From assembly GCA_964289745.1 (NCBI GenBank), contig CAXYMM010000001.1, forward strand, positions 1-64,000: a stretch of DNA of 64,000 nt. The letters are read 5' to 3'. This stretch comes from Ekhidna sp964289745 (lineage in GTDB: Bacteria; Bacteroidota; Bacteroidia; Cytophagales; Cyclobacteriaceae). The stretch's first letter is position 1. Each line of letters starts with the position of its first letter. This document shows, in pieces, positions 49,661-58,704 of this stretch. The position numbers were made by a program, and so were the translations under genes. Below the pieces are notes generated by a model. It worked only from the letters and a program-made list of their open reading frames with translations, did no database searches and had not been told where the DNA came from.

Positions 49661-52600
49661 ACATATAGTGTGTCTTCTACTCACAGTGAATCTGGCATAT
49701 TCCCAGCATTATACAACACCTTACGGTCAAAACAGAATTCAGTATAAAAACTTCGATTGGTACTTTTACAGCACCAATAATTTCGATATCTACTACTACC
49801 CTGGTGGACAGGAATATGCCATAGAGGCGATCAATTTTTTGGAAGATGAGTTCGTAACCCTGACAGATCGACTTGGCTATGCACCTTACAGTAAAACGAA
49901 AATTTTTTTATACAACTCGATCCACGATTTGCAGCAAAGCAATGTAGGAATTGACGGAGCAGTGTACACCATTGGCGGCAATACAGATTTTGTGAAACTC
50001 CAATTAGAAGTCGCATACCCAGGGAAAGCATACCAGTTTAGGCAAGACCTAATTTACAAGCTTTCCAGCGCACTGATTGAAGACATGATGTACGGCGGTA
50101 GCCTCGGTGAAATTTTTCAAAATAGCTACTTACTTTCTCTGCCCGAATGGTTCATCAAAGGTGCTGCAAAATATATCGCCTTCGGTTGGTCTAAAGAAAT
50201 GGACGATTTCATTAGGGACTACATGTCGCAAAAGAAGATCAAAAAACTTTCAAGAATGAGCGGAGAGGCCGCTTCAATCGTGGGGCAGAGTATTTGGAAC
50301 TACATCGCTGTAACCTATGGAGAAAGTAACATCTCCAATATTCTAAACCTCACACGAATTATCCGAAAAGAGGAAAATAGTATTGCCAATACGCTGGGAA
50401 TCTCCTTCAAATTCTTTCTAAATGATTGGCAGAATTATTATCTGCTCCAAAAAGAAGAAGTGGAAAAAAACTACACCAAAACGATGGAGGAAGTTGAATT
50501 TGAAAAAATAAGAGGAATAAAAGACCTCATCACAACTTCTGTCTCATTCAATAAAGATGCGGATAAAGTAGCATATGCTGTTCTAAAGAATGGAAAATAC
50601 ATTGTGTATGTAAAAGATATAGAGAGCAAGAAAACAAAGAAGATCACTACGGGGGGGTATCGAATTAGTCAACAAGACATAGATAAGCATCTCCCACTTC
50701 TCGACTGGCAAAATGAGAATACCCTTGGCGTAGTCCTCTTTAAAAGGGGCTTTCTTTACCTCAATACTTTCAATATAGCCTCAGGCAAAAGAAAACAAAA
50801 ACCACTCAGCCGATTCCGACAAATTGAAAGCTTCTCTTTTAACGACAACGGCAGACTTGTAGTCATCTCAGGAGATATTGACGGGCAAAATGACCTATTC
50901 CTGATAGCCATGAATAGAAACGCACTCAGAAGAATCACTCGAGATGCCTACGATGACTTGGATCCCGCCTTTGTTCCAGGTACCGCTGCCATTCTGTTTA
51001 GCTCGAATCGAGTGACCGACTCTGTGAAAGTTGGAAAGGCGTCTCTGGAAAAGATGAACAATAACTTTAACATCTTCGTTTACGACCTAGATACTACCAC
51101 TACTAATTTCTATCGCATCACCAACACATTAGGCGAGAATAGGAAGCCCTACTCGAAAGGCCTAACCGATGTCTATTATTTAAGCGATCAAAAAGGTATT
51201 TCAAACCTTTACCACTACTCTGTTAGGGATTCTGTGCACACTCAAATTACTTCGTTTGACCGAAATATACTAAGCTACGACCTTCATTTTGACCCCTTGA
51301 GGATCACATATCTCATGTTTAATAATGAGAAGTCTCGCATCTATTTGGAAGACAACACAGACCTGAACACTAGCAAGTTTACCTTAGAGACCCCTCGAAA
51401 GCGAAGAGAAAACGCCATCAGGGTAGTCTCTAGGGCACTCAATCAAAATATCGACCGAACGACTACGGCAACATCAGAACCCAAAGATGTGGAAGAACCG
51501 CATGAGTTTGTATTCGAAGATGAGCGAGCAGATTCCACCCAAAAATTTGAAGACCCTACCTGGGTCGATACTGACAATTACGTGTTTGAAGACGATCCAG
51601 ATAATGTTTACCAACCTGAATCATTCTTCAGCAAGTACCAAAGCCTTGAGCAGGAAAATGAACGGCTGGGTCCTATTCCTTATCACCCACGTTTTACATT
51701 TAGCAATGCCATAACGTCTTTCTTGTGGGATCCATACCGGAATTTTATGATGTTCCTAGAAACAGAGATCAACGATATTCTTGAAAATTATAAGTTGAAG
51801 GTTGGAGCATTAACCAAATTTAATTTAGCTCAGGGAGATATTTTTGCAGAACTCCACTACCTAAAATATTGGCTTGATTTTAAATTGAGGCTGGATCGAA
51901 AGACTTACCTGATCGAAGAACCTAGAGAGGACAACCTGATTCAAAAATACAAACTGAACCAAATGACCCTTACTAGCGCATTGCCCCTGACCAATACATT
52001 TAGACTAGAATTTTCGCCTTTTTATACTACCACCTCTTTTACAAATCTTAATTCTCTGAGTATAACAGGTGCTGGCAGCGAACAATCTTCTAGGAGTACG
52101 AAAGGATATTTAGGAGTCAAAACATCCGTCATTTTTGATAATACTATTGAGCGTTCTTTCAACCTATACCAAGGAACACGAGTACTCGTAGAGTTTACTA
52201 ACAGGTTTCATACTGAAGATTCGAATCAAAATTTTGGCAACCTTAAGGTAGACTTCCGACATTATCAAAAGATACACAAAGAAATCACCTGGGCCACTCG
52301 CCTCTTTTACGGAAGACAGTTCGGCAAAGCAGCAAAATCATACATGCTGGGAGGTATGGATAACTGGATATTCTCCAAATTTGAAAATCAAAGCGATGGA
52401 AACCCAGTGGATTTTAGAAACGAATTTAACAACAGCGACATGCTTTTCAACGAGTTTATAACCAATCTCAGAGGGTTGGACTATAACGAAGCATTTGGGT
52501 CTGATGTATTGATCGTCAATTCCGAGTTGAGGGTGCCATTGTTTCAATACCTGATCAATGGTCCTATAAAATCTAATTTCCTTAGGAATTTCCAATTAAT

Positions 52601-52859
52601 TGGCTTTGCAGATATTGGGTCGGTTTGGACAGGAAAAGCCCCTTTCTCAAAGGGTCGTCCTATCTATCAGTCTTTTTCGGGTCCTGGACCATTTGAAGCC
52701 GAAATCGTGAAATTTGAAAACCCATGGCTTGGAGGGTTTGGTTGGGGATTACGCACCGTACTTTTTGGCTACTATATGAAGTTTGATATCGCCAATTCCT
52801 ACATTGATGGAGAAGTAGGGAGTAAGAAATTTTATTTTACTTTAGGCTTAGACTTTTAG
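49641..52859 (+). CDS. Outer-membrane protein: peptidase-MA-like N-terminus, TolB-like propeller and beta-barrel
   Basis: About 1072 residues from the ATG of MLKEFFKHIVCLLLTVNLAY, a signal peptide; an upstream in-frame ATG at 49584 lies inside the previous gene. Residues about 20-280 look like a peptidase-MA/gluzincin domain (FDIYYYPGGQEYAIEAINFL, SLPEWFIKGAAKYIAFGWS), but the site that should read HExxH is RQDLIYKLSSALIEDM, so zinc binding is lost. A TolB/PD40-like propeller follows (blades such as RITRDAYDDLDPAFVPGTAA with ILFSSNR), and the last 350 residues are aromatic amphipathic strands ending in YFTLGLDF, a typical outer-membrane barrel terminus. Bacteroidota homologues are called TolB-like translocation proteins; function unproven. 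Confidence 0.8.
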   Translation: MLKEFFKHIVCLLLTVNLAYSQHYTTPYGQNRIQYKNFDWYFYSTNNFDIYYYPGGQEYAIEAINFLEDEFVTLTDRLGYAPYSKTKIFLYNSIHDLQQSNVGIDGAVYTIGGNTDFVKLQLEVAYPGKAYQFRQDLIYKLSSALIEDMMYGGSLGEIFQNSYLLSLPEWFIKGAAKYIAFGWSKEMDDFIRDYMSQKKIKKLSRMSGEAASIVGQSIWNYIAVTYGESNISNILNLTRIIRKEENSIANTLGISFKFFLNDWQNYYLLQKEEVEKNYTKTMEEVEFEKIRGIKDLITTSVSFNKDADKVAYAVLKNGKYIVYVKDIESKKTKKITTGGYRISQQDIDKHLPLLDWQNENTLGVVLFKRGFLYLNTFNIASGKRKQKPLSRFRQIESFSFNDNGRLVVISGDIDGQNDLFLIAMNRNALRRITRDAYDDLDPAFVPGTAAILFSSNRVTDSVKVGKASLEKMNNNFNIFVYDLDTTTTNFYRITNTLGENRKPYSKGLTDVYYLSDQKGISNLYHYSVRDSVHTQITSFDRNILSYDLHFDPLRITYLMFNNEKSRIYLEDNTDLNTSKFTLETPRKRRENAIRVVSRALNQNIDRTTTATSEPKDVEEPHEFVFEDERADSTQKFEDPTWVDTDNYVFEDDPDNVYQPESFFSKYQSLEQENERLGPIPYHPRFTFSNAITSFLWDPYRNFMMFLETEINDILENYKLKVGALTKFNLAQGDIFAELHYLKYWLDFKLRLDRKTYLIEEPREDNLIQKYKLNQMTLTSALPLTNTFRLEFSPFYTTTSFTNLNSLSITGAGSEQSSRSTKGYLGVKTSVIFDNTIERSFNLYQGTRVLVEFTNRFHTEDSNQNFGNLKVDFRHYQKIHKEITWATRLFYGRQFGKAAKSYMLGGMDNWIFSKFENQSDGNPVDFRNEFNNSDMLFNEFITNLRGLDYNEAFGSDVLIVNSELRVPLFQYLINGPIKSNFLRNFQLIGFADIGSVWTGKAPFSKGRPIYQSFSGPGPFEAEIVKFENPWLGGFGWGLRTVLFGYYMKFDIANSYIDGEVGSKKFYFTLGLDF

Positions 52860-52880
52860 TCTATCTCATAACTTTGATCC

Positions 52881-53756
52881 ATGCAAAAATCTATGACAGG
52901 CTATGGACAAAGTCAATGTACTAGTCAGCAATTTTTAATTAACTGTGAAATTAAAACCTTCAACAGTAAATTTCTTGACATTACGTCCAGAATACCTAAA
53001 GAGCTAAATCAAAAAGAGTCTGACATACGAAATGCTGTCTCTGATTCATTAAAAAGGGGAAAAATATTGTTTACACTCAATATTGAACCCAAAAATGGTG
53101 AAAATGAAGAAGCTCAGGTAGATGAAGAATTATTCAAAATCTACTATCGAAAATATTTGAAGCTTGCAAAAGAAGTCAATGCCAAAGAAGACGGCCTTAT
53201 CAAAATTGCGCTGGAGTCTCCTGAGGTGGTCAAACCAAAAAATCCAGATTTTGGAATGGTCGTCTGGTCGGATGTTAAGGCAGCAATAGATACGGCTCTA
53301 TCTGAATGCATGAATTTTCGTGAGAATGAAGGGTGCTCGTTGGAAAAGAAGCTTACCGAATACATCCAAAATATTCAATCAGGGCTATACGCTATCGAAG
53401 CGATTGATGAAAAAAAGACAGAAAATTTGCGAAGTAAGCTAGAAAGAAGCTTGGAAGAGATTCGAGATAAAGTACAAGTGGACGAGAATCGTTTTGAGCA
53501 AGAATTGATCTTTTATTTGGAGCGATTAGACATCAGTGAAGAAAAAGTAAGGCTAGCTCAGCATCTTAAATACTTTATGGAGGTTCTTGAAAAAGAAGAA
53601 GCGGCGGGAAAAAAACTCGGTTTCGTAGCCCAAGAAATTGGAAGGGAAATTAATACCATAGGATCCAAAGCAAACGATGCCAATATGCAGCGAAATGTTA
53701 TTCAAATGAAGGACGAACTCGAAAAAATAAAGGAACAGGTCTTAAACATACTTTGA
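52881..53756 (+). CDS. yicC: YicC family endoribonuclease-like protein
   Basis: A 291-residue YicC/DUF1732 protein. The start MQKSMTGYGQSQ and the FNSKFLDITSRIPKELNQKE stretch are the N-terminal hallmark; the C-terminal EKVRLAQHLKYFMEVLEKEE and KKLGFVAQEIGREINTIGSK form the conserved helical end. Members bind and cut RNA, promoting decay of certain small RNAs in E. coli. In many genomes it precedes gmk, but here a convergent DUF2911 gene follows. It starts 21 bases after the outer-membrane protein gene. Confidence 0.93.
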   Translation: MQKSMTGYGQSQCTSQQFLINCEIKTFNSKFLDITSRIPKELNQKESDIRNAVSDSLKRGKILFTLNIEPKNGENEEAQVDEELFKIYYRKYLKLAKEVNAKEDGLIKIALESPEVVKPKNPDFGMVVWSDVKAAIDTALSECMNFRENEGCSLEKKLTEYIQNIQSGLYAIEAIDEKKTENLRSKLERSLEEIRDKVQVDENRFEQELIFYLERLDISEEKVRLAQHLKYFMEVLEKEEAAGKKLGFVAQEIGREINTIGSKANDANMQRNVIQMKDELEKIKEQVLNIL

Positions 53757-53787
53757 TCGCCAATGAAGCGATAAAAGCTGTCACGAA

Positions 53788-54303
53788 CTATTCGATAGTG
53801 AAAGTAATTTGGGTTTGATCCCATGCCATGGTTACATCACCTCCTTCAATGTTAATGGTAAACTTCTCTACCACGCTATCCAATTTTTCCACTGGCACTT
53901 TTATTCTTAATACATCATCCTTTTTCTTGTAATCGTAAGCACCCCAACCGCTCCAAACAGTATTGAATATAATCACCCATTCTTCCTCACCTGGTATGGT
54001 ATACAAACCGTACTTTCCTGCTGCCAAAGTCTTTCCTTCAATCTTCATTTCTTTTGATAGTTCGATCCAAGAAGTCTCATTAGCTCCCGTTCGCCATACT
54101 TCACCGAACTTTACCAAGTCGCCGAAGATGATCCTGCCCTTTTTTGATGGCTGGCTGAAGTCTATTGTCACCATTGCATCTCCAACGGCTTGAGATACCT
54201 GTGCAGGGGGACTCGGGCGTTGGCTTTTATCTTTTTGAGCGTACACCCCAAATACGAATGAAATTAGTAAAAATGATGTTAATGATGTTTGCAAAAGTTT
54301 CAT
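53788..54303 (-). CDS. DUF2911 secreted protein
   Basis: A 171-residue periplasmic or secreted protein with a clear signal peptide (MKLLQTSLTSFLLISFVFGVYAQ). The DUF2911 pattern is SQAVGDAMVTIDFSQPSKKG, GEVWRTGANETSWIELSKEM, then KYGLYTIPGEEEWVIIFN and a W-G-YDYKKKDDVLRIKV segment. The family is restricted largely to Bacteroidota and its role is unknown; its beta-sandwich fold suggests ligand or peptide binding. It stands alone, convergent with yicC. Confidence 0.88.
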   Translation of the reverse strand: MKLLQTSLTSFLLISFVFGVYAQKDKSQRPSPPAQVSQAVGDAMVTIDFSQPSKKGRIIFGDLVKFGEVWRTGANETSWIELSKEMKIEGKTLAAGKYGLYTIPGEEEWVIIFNTVWSGWGAYDYKKKDDVLRIKVPVEKLDSVVEKFTINIEGGDVTMAWDQTQITFTIE

Positions 54304-54750
54304 CGTGTAAAGTTTTGATACTTGCTAAAACGATTTGTTAAGGAATTTGTTTGATAAAAAGCTAATAATTTTAGATTAGTCTGCACTCAAAACAAATAAA
54401 TAGGCTTACTCCACTAAATCATTAAGCACGATAATGATGAATGCCAATAACGTCTTATCACCAGATAACTATGCTTTCAAAAGCAATGTCTTTGTAGATG
54501 ATTAAGCGGACAGAAGAATTTAAGTACAAATGTAATTATCCAGGCGATTCTGTAATGAAATACCTTTTTGGAAAGATTATCAAGAGCCTGAAAAGCAATT
54601 TTCACATTAAATCATTACTAAATTCAAACCTAATTTTGATAGCTTAATGAATGACACAGGAAATAGAATGATCTTTTACATATCGCAGGAAAAACTACAA
54701 GGATTCGAACTTAAATCTGTCAACAAAAACCCGAAAGCAAACAGTAGCAC
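54304..54750. other. Spacer with a short coding-like fragment before mazG
   Basis: About 450 bases. A 35-codon frame at 54647-54754 (MNDTGNRMIFYISQEKLQGF and a lysine/asparagine-rich end) overlaps the mazG start by four bases in an ATGA junction, as a real upstream gene would. Upstream of it the same frame is interrupted by stops, so it may be the 3' end of a lost gene once coupled to mazG. No family was recognised. Confidence 0.35.
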
Positions 54751-55080
54751 ATGACTCTTGAAAAGGCACAAGAATTAGTCGATCAATGGATTAAAAAAAC
54801 AGGTGTTCGCTACTTTAACGAACTTACCAATATGACAATCCTTACAGAAGAGGTGGGTGAGTTAGCTCGACTAATGGCCAGAACATATGGCGAACAGACT
54901 TTTAAGGAGTCTGACAAAAACAGAGATTTAGCGGATGAAATGGCGGATGTATTGTGGGTGCTGATCTGTTTAGCCAACCAAACAGGTATAAACCTTACCA
55001 ACGCTCTTGAAAAGAATCTGGAAAAAAAGACTGTTCGAGACAAAACCCGACACAAGGAAAACACGAAGTTAAAGGGTTAG
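54751..55080 (+). CDS. MazG-like nucleotide pyrophosphohydrolase
   Basis: A 109-residue all-alpha NTP pyrophosphohydrolase of the MazG/iMazG type, which hydrolyses (modified) nucleoside triphosphates to monophosphates and cleans the nucleotide pool. The magnesium site is the ExxE...ExxD arrangement: ILTEEVGELARLMARTYGEQ and DLADEMADVLWVLICLANQT. Length fits single-domain members. It overlaps comB by four bases tail to tail. Confidence 0.9.
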   Translation: MTLEKAQELVDQWIKKTGVRYFNELTNMTILTEEVGELARLMARTYGEQTFKESDKNRDLADEMADVLWVLICLANQTGINLTNALEKNLEKKTVRDKTRHKENTKLKG

Positions 55081-55778
55081 GCAATCAGCTCCCCACCAAC
55101 TAACTTAGGCACTACCTGATACTTACTTTCTTCCATGCAGAACGCTAGGTCTTCTTCTATTCCAAAGCCCTTGAGTCTCTTTGCATGACTTGATTCTAAA
55201 GCAGTCCTCAATAAGTTTTCATGAGTGGAAACAAATAACCGATGAGCCATAAGAGCTGAATCTCCGATGGGTGACAACTCTTCCATTGTTTCGTCAATTA
55301 GTGCCCCAGCAAAGAGTGTGTCTTCTAAGTTGGGTGTTCCTTTCCAACCAGCGCAATGAACCACCACGTTTTGTGGTATTTGAATTAAATGCTCCATCAG
55401 CAACTCCAAATTCAGAAATGCCCCAATCAATATCAAACTGGCCTCTTTAGATTTTAAAATCGCTTGTGAGCCATTGGTAGTGGAGATCGCTATCTTCTTT
55501 CCTTTGAGACTTTCATCTTGATATTCAAAAGGAGAATTACCCATATCGAAGCCCTCCACTTTCTTCCCTCCTCTCTCACCAGCCAATACATAGCCTTTCT
55601 CACCCCATTTTTTTGTCTCTTCCACTTCTTCAACGGGTCGTATGGATTTAACACCATTTGCCAGCCCTGTCACGATACAGGAAGTAGCCCTAAAAACATC
55701 CACAACCACAATAACCTTCTCAGATAGATCATGCTGATGAATCAGAACGGGTGTGAGACAGACTTCTATTGTTCTCAC
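55077..55778 (-). CDS. comB: 2-phosphosulfolactate phosphatase (ComB family)
   Basis: A 233-residue magnesium-dependent phosphatase of the ComB family. It shows VIVVVDVFRATSCIVTGLAN with the catalytic aspartate, LAGERGGKKVEGFDMGNSPF and ISTTNGSQAILKSKEASLIL, all conserved in the family. In archaea it makes sulfolactate for coenzyme M; bacteria that have it lack coenzyme M, so a role in sulfonate or related metabolism is the likely alternative. It overlaps gcvT by four bases in the same direction. Confidence 0.9.
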   Translation of the reverse strand: MRTIEVCLTPVLIHQHDLSEKVIVVVDVFRATSCIVTGLANGVKSIRPVEEVEETKKWGEKGYVLAGERGGKKVEGFDMGNSPFEYQDESLKGKKIAISTTNGSQAILKSKEASLILIGAFLNLELLMEHLIQIPQNVVVHCAGWKGTPNLEDTLFAGALIDETMEELSPIGDSALMAHRLFVSTHENLLRTALESSHAKRLKGFGIEEDLAFCMEESKYQVVPKLVGGELIA

Positions 55779-56857
55779 TTTAAAAACGGGAGTTTCACTA
55801 CTCGGGCTTTTAGGCTTTTCCCCCGAACATGCACAAAGATTTCACTTTTAGGTAGGCTATAATCTTTGGGAACGTATCCCATCCCTATGCCTTTATTTAG
55901 GGAGGGACTCATGGTACCAGAAGTGACTTCACCAATTTTATTGCCACTTTCATTTACCAAATCATACCCTTGTCGAGGGATTCCTTTATCCACCATTTCA
56001 AACGCAACCAGTTTTCTTTCCATCCCCTTTTCCTTCTGATCTTTCAATGCTTCTGCATTGACAAAATCTTTTGTGAACTTAGTAACCCATACTAACCCAG
56101 CTTCTATTGGTGAGGTAATGTCCGTAATATCATTGCCATAAAGGCAATATCCTTTTTCCAGGCGAAGTGTATCTCGTGCACCCAAGCCTATTGGCTTGAT
56201 ACCAAATTCTTCCCCTGCTTCAAATATTTTTTTCCATACTTCTTGAGCATCCTCTTTGGTTATGTATAGCTCAAAACCTCCCGACCCTGTATACCCGGTA
56301 GCGGAAATTACCATTTCTACATCGGCCAAAATGCCATTCTTGAAGTGGTAAAAATTGATGTTGGAAAGGTTGATTTTAGTTAGCTTTTGAAGTGTCTTTA
56401 TGGCTTTAGGGCCTTGAACTGCTAAAAGTACTAGCTGGTCAGAAATATTCTCCATCTCAGCACCCCACTTGTTTTGGCTCTTGATCCAGTTCCAGTCTTT
56501 CTCAATATTTGATGCATTCACCACCAGCATATAGCGATCCTCCAAGAAGCGATAAATGATCAGATCGTCTACGATACCCCCCCCCTCGTTGGGCATGTAT
56601 GCATATTGTGCTTGCCCGTTCGCTAGTTTGGAGGCGTCGTTGCTAGAAATCCACTGAATTAAGTTTAACGCATGCTTCCCCTTAATCATAAATTCGCCCA
56701 TATGAGATACATCGAACACGCCAACACCTTCTCTTACCGTCAAATGTTCTTCTTTATCTGAAGAATACCTTACTGGCATGTCAAAGCCCGCAAAAGGAAT
56801 CATCTTCGCTCCGAGCCGCTCATGCAAATCATTTAGGGGTACTTGCTTTATTTTCAT
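55775..56857 (-). CDS. gcvT: Aminomethyltransferase (glycine cleavage T protein)
   Basis: A 360-residue T protein of the glycine cleavage system, which transfers the methylene group from lipoyl-bound aminomethyl to tetrahydrofolate, releasing ammonia. Hallmarks: KMIPFAGFDMPVRYSSDKEE, GVFDVSHMGEFMIKG with the catalytic aspartate, ISATGYTGSGGFELYI, LRLEKGYCLYGNDITD and the C-terminal GEVTSGTMSPSLNKGIGMGY. P and H proteins are not nearby. It sits between comB (overlapping) and xth (three-base gap). Confidence 0.97.
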   Translation of the reverse strand: MKIKQVPLNDLHERLGAKMIPFAGFDMPVRYSSDKEEHLTVREGVGVFDVSHMGEFMIKGKHALNLIQWISSNDASKLANGQAQYAYMPNEGGGIVDDLIIYRFLEDRYMLVVNASNIEKDWNWIKSQNKWGAEMENISDQLVLLAVQGPKAIKTLQKLTKINLSNINFYHFKNGILADVEMVISATGYTGSGGFELYITKEDAQEVWKKIFEAGEEFGIKPIGLGARDTLRLEKGYCLYGNDITDITSPIEAGLVWVTKFTKDFVNAEALKDQKEKGMERKLVAFEMVDKGIPRQGYDLVNESGNKIGEVTSGTMSPSLNKGIGMGYVPKDYSLPKSEIFVHVRGKSLKARVVKLPFLK

Positions 56858-56860
56858 GAG

Positions 56861-57637
56861 TTAAATTTTGATTTTTAAACCAACCGGACAGTGATCCGAT
56901 CCAAAATATTCATTGTATATCAAAGCCTCGGCTAACTGTTCTTTTAATTTATCGCTAGCCAAAAAGTAATCGATTCTCCAACCTACATTTCGCTCCCTAG
57001 CTCTAAACTTATAGTTCCACCATGAATACTTTACTTCGTTGGGAAATTGTGCCCTGAAAGTATCAATGTAGCCCTCGTTTAATAGGGATTCTAGTCCATC
57101 AATTTCGATTTGTGTATAGCCTGAAGCTTTATTATAATTTTCTTTTGATCGGGCAATATCTATCTCTGTGTGTGCTACATTCAAATCCCCACAAATAATG
57201 ACGGGTTTCTTTTCTTCCAGACTTAAAATATAGTCTCTGAAGGCTCGATCCCAAGTTTCGCGATAGCTTAGTCGCTTCATCCCTTCGCCAGAATTAGGTG
57301 TATAGACTGTCACTACAAAATATGTTTCAAACTCTGCGGCAATCACTCTACCCTCTTGATCGTGCTCCTCGATACCGATATCATAAAAAACGTTCAAAGG
57401 TTTTTCATTAGACAAAATGGCTGTTCCAGAATACCCCTTTCTGGCTTTTGAAGAGTTGACCGCCATATGATAATCTGGAAGTACCTGAAGCGCTGTCTTT
57501 ACGTCCTCTGGCTGACCCTTTGTCTCTTGAAGACATAAAACATCTGGACTCATATCCTTTACATCTTTGATGAAATCTTTTTTTACAATGGCTCGGATGC
57601 CATTTACGTTCCAAGAAACCAAATGAAGTTGAGGCAT
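56861..57637 (-). CDS. xth: Exodeoxyribonuclease III
   Basis: About 258 residues from the ATG of MPQLHLVSWNVNGIRAIVKK; an in-frame ATG 45 bases upstream would add a non-conserved leader. It is an apurinic/apyrimidinic endonuclease of the exonuclease III/APE family in base excision repair. Visible catalytic motifs: NVNG, VLCLQETKGQP with the metal-binding glutamate, YTPNSGEGMKRLSYR, ICGDLNVAHTEIDIA, a YSWWNYKF segment, WRIDYFLAS and the closing SDHCPVGL aspartate-histidine pair. It could act on the abasic sites made by the SMUG2-type glycosylase. Confidence 0.95.
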   Translation of the reverse strand: MPQLHLVSWNVNGIRAIVKKDFIKDVKDMSPDVLCLQETKGQPEDVKTALQVLPDYHMAVNSSKARKGYSGTAILSNEKPLNVFYDIGIEEHDQEGRVIAAEFETYFVVTVYTPNSGEGMKRLSYRETWDRAFRDYILSLEEKKPVIICGDLNVAHTEIDIARSKENYNKASGYTQIEIDGLESLLNEGYIDTFRAQFPNEVKYSWWNYKFRARERNVGWRIDYFLASDKLKEQLAEALIYNEYFGSDHCPVGLKIKI

Positions 57638-57716
57638 GAATTGAAATTTAGGTTTAAAAAGATGGTAAATAAAGGCATTCAAAATTGGATAAAAAAATGA
57701 AGTTTATCAGAACTGG

Positions 57717-58036
57717 CTATCCCGTTCTAGTTTCGCACTGAGGATTTAGCGATACGACTTGTTTTTTTTCATTGTACGCCTCGGGTACTAGAAACTCATT
57801 CATAAAAAGAACCTGTCTGATCTGGTGGGAGATTAGCAACCTATACTACCTGCTCCTTTTTAATCTTTTTTATTGTGTAAATCTTTGATTTCTGCAATGC
57901 TTTTCTTGATGCCTATTTCTGGGTCAGGATCGATGGTGAGAATGTATGCTGGCTTTCTGGTCTCGGGAAATTCGTCCGATTTAACCATAGTGCCATCTCG
58001 CATGTCTACTTTCTCAAAATCTTTCCAATCGATCAT
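57717..58036 (-). pseudogene. Decayed CsaA-like tRNA-binding domain protein
   Basis: The minus strand gives an intact N-terminal half, MIDWKDFEKVDMRDGTMVKS then ETRKPAYILTIDPDPEIGIK and KSIAEIKDLHNKKD, followed by a stop. Beyond it in shifted frames come KEQVV-stop-VANLPPDQTGSF and NEFLVPEAYNEKKQVVSLNP, which correspond to the family's KQV-x-x-VVNLPP-x-Q-IGSF-x-SE-x-LVLG-x-YNE segment. CsaA proteins of about 110 residues have one OB-fold EMAP-II-like domain; here two or more lesions break the second half. Its ATG overlaps the upstream HEAT-like gene stop (ATGA), so the leader may still be translated. Confidence 0.85.
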
Positions 58037-58665
58037 AATCGACTTAGCTTTTTTAGGTTTTTCTCTAGCCTTCTTACGTGATGTTCGTTTTCAATATCTT
58101 CAAATCGAGACTCCAAAAGGGTCATCAATTCTGGCTTGTGCGAAAGGTTTAGTACATCGATCAGTCGCTCAGCGTATTGCCCCAGCTGATTAGATGGCGC
58201 CTTTGTAAGTTGCTCAAGAATTAGTGTAAAGACATCCTTCTGGTAGGTTTGGTTTTGATAGAGCGTAATCAAAATACGATATCCATGATCTCTAGTTACT
58301 ACAGTACCAGTATCCATTGCATGCAGTATGTCAGGCAGGTTTTCAAAAAGTTTTTCTTGTTGGAAGGGTGCAATGGCTGTTAGCGTAATCATACTACCCC
58401 AAATAACTCTGTTTACAGGATTCCCCAATTTATTTAAGAAATAGTCGGTGTAATGAACCATCATTTGTGGGTTCGTCTTTGCAATCCATGCCAATGTAAG
58501 CGAGCAGTCCTTCTGAATGGCTACATGCGGTTTGGTATCAAAGAGTGCAATAAGTTCCCTAATAGAATCGTGACCCTCTTTCTCAACTATTTCTTGAGCT
58601 AATTGCTTGTTTGGCCCTTGATCTCCTCTACCTTTAACATATGAAAGCTTTTCTTTTATGGACAT
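58033..58665 (-). CDS. HEAT-repeat-like helical protein, uncharacterised
   Basis: A 210-residue, all-helical soluble protein with repeat-like hydrophobic spacing (RELIALFDTKPHVAIQKDCS, LTLAWIAKTNPQMMVHYTDY, NRVIWGSMITLTAIAPFQQE). It resembles short HEAT/armadillo-type proteins found in Bacteroidota; no catalytic motif is visible, and a scaffold or binding role would be the default guess. The gene lies 40 bases after the rpoD stop on the same strand, and its stop overlaps the start of the dead csaA gene. Confidence 0.6.
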   Translation of the reverse strand: MSIKEKLSYVKGRGDQGPNKQLAQEIVEKEGHDSIRELIALFDTKPHVAIQKDCSLTLAWIAKTNPQMMVHYTDYFLNKLGNPVNRVIWGSMITLTAIAPFQQEKLFENLPDILHAMDTGTVVTRDHGYRILITLYQNQTYQKDVFTLILEQLTKAPSNQLGQYAERLIDVLNLSHKPELMTLLESRFEDIENEHHVRRLEKNLKKLSRL

Positions 58666-58704
58666 AAGGACAAAAAAATCCTGACCGAAAGCCAGGATTC
58701 AAAT

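Noticed and set aside
57873..58193. 106-codon plus-strand frame
   Set aside because: Antisense to the csaA fossil and the end of the HEAT-like gene, whose minus-strand reading is recognisable.
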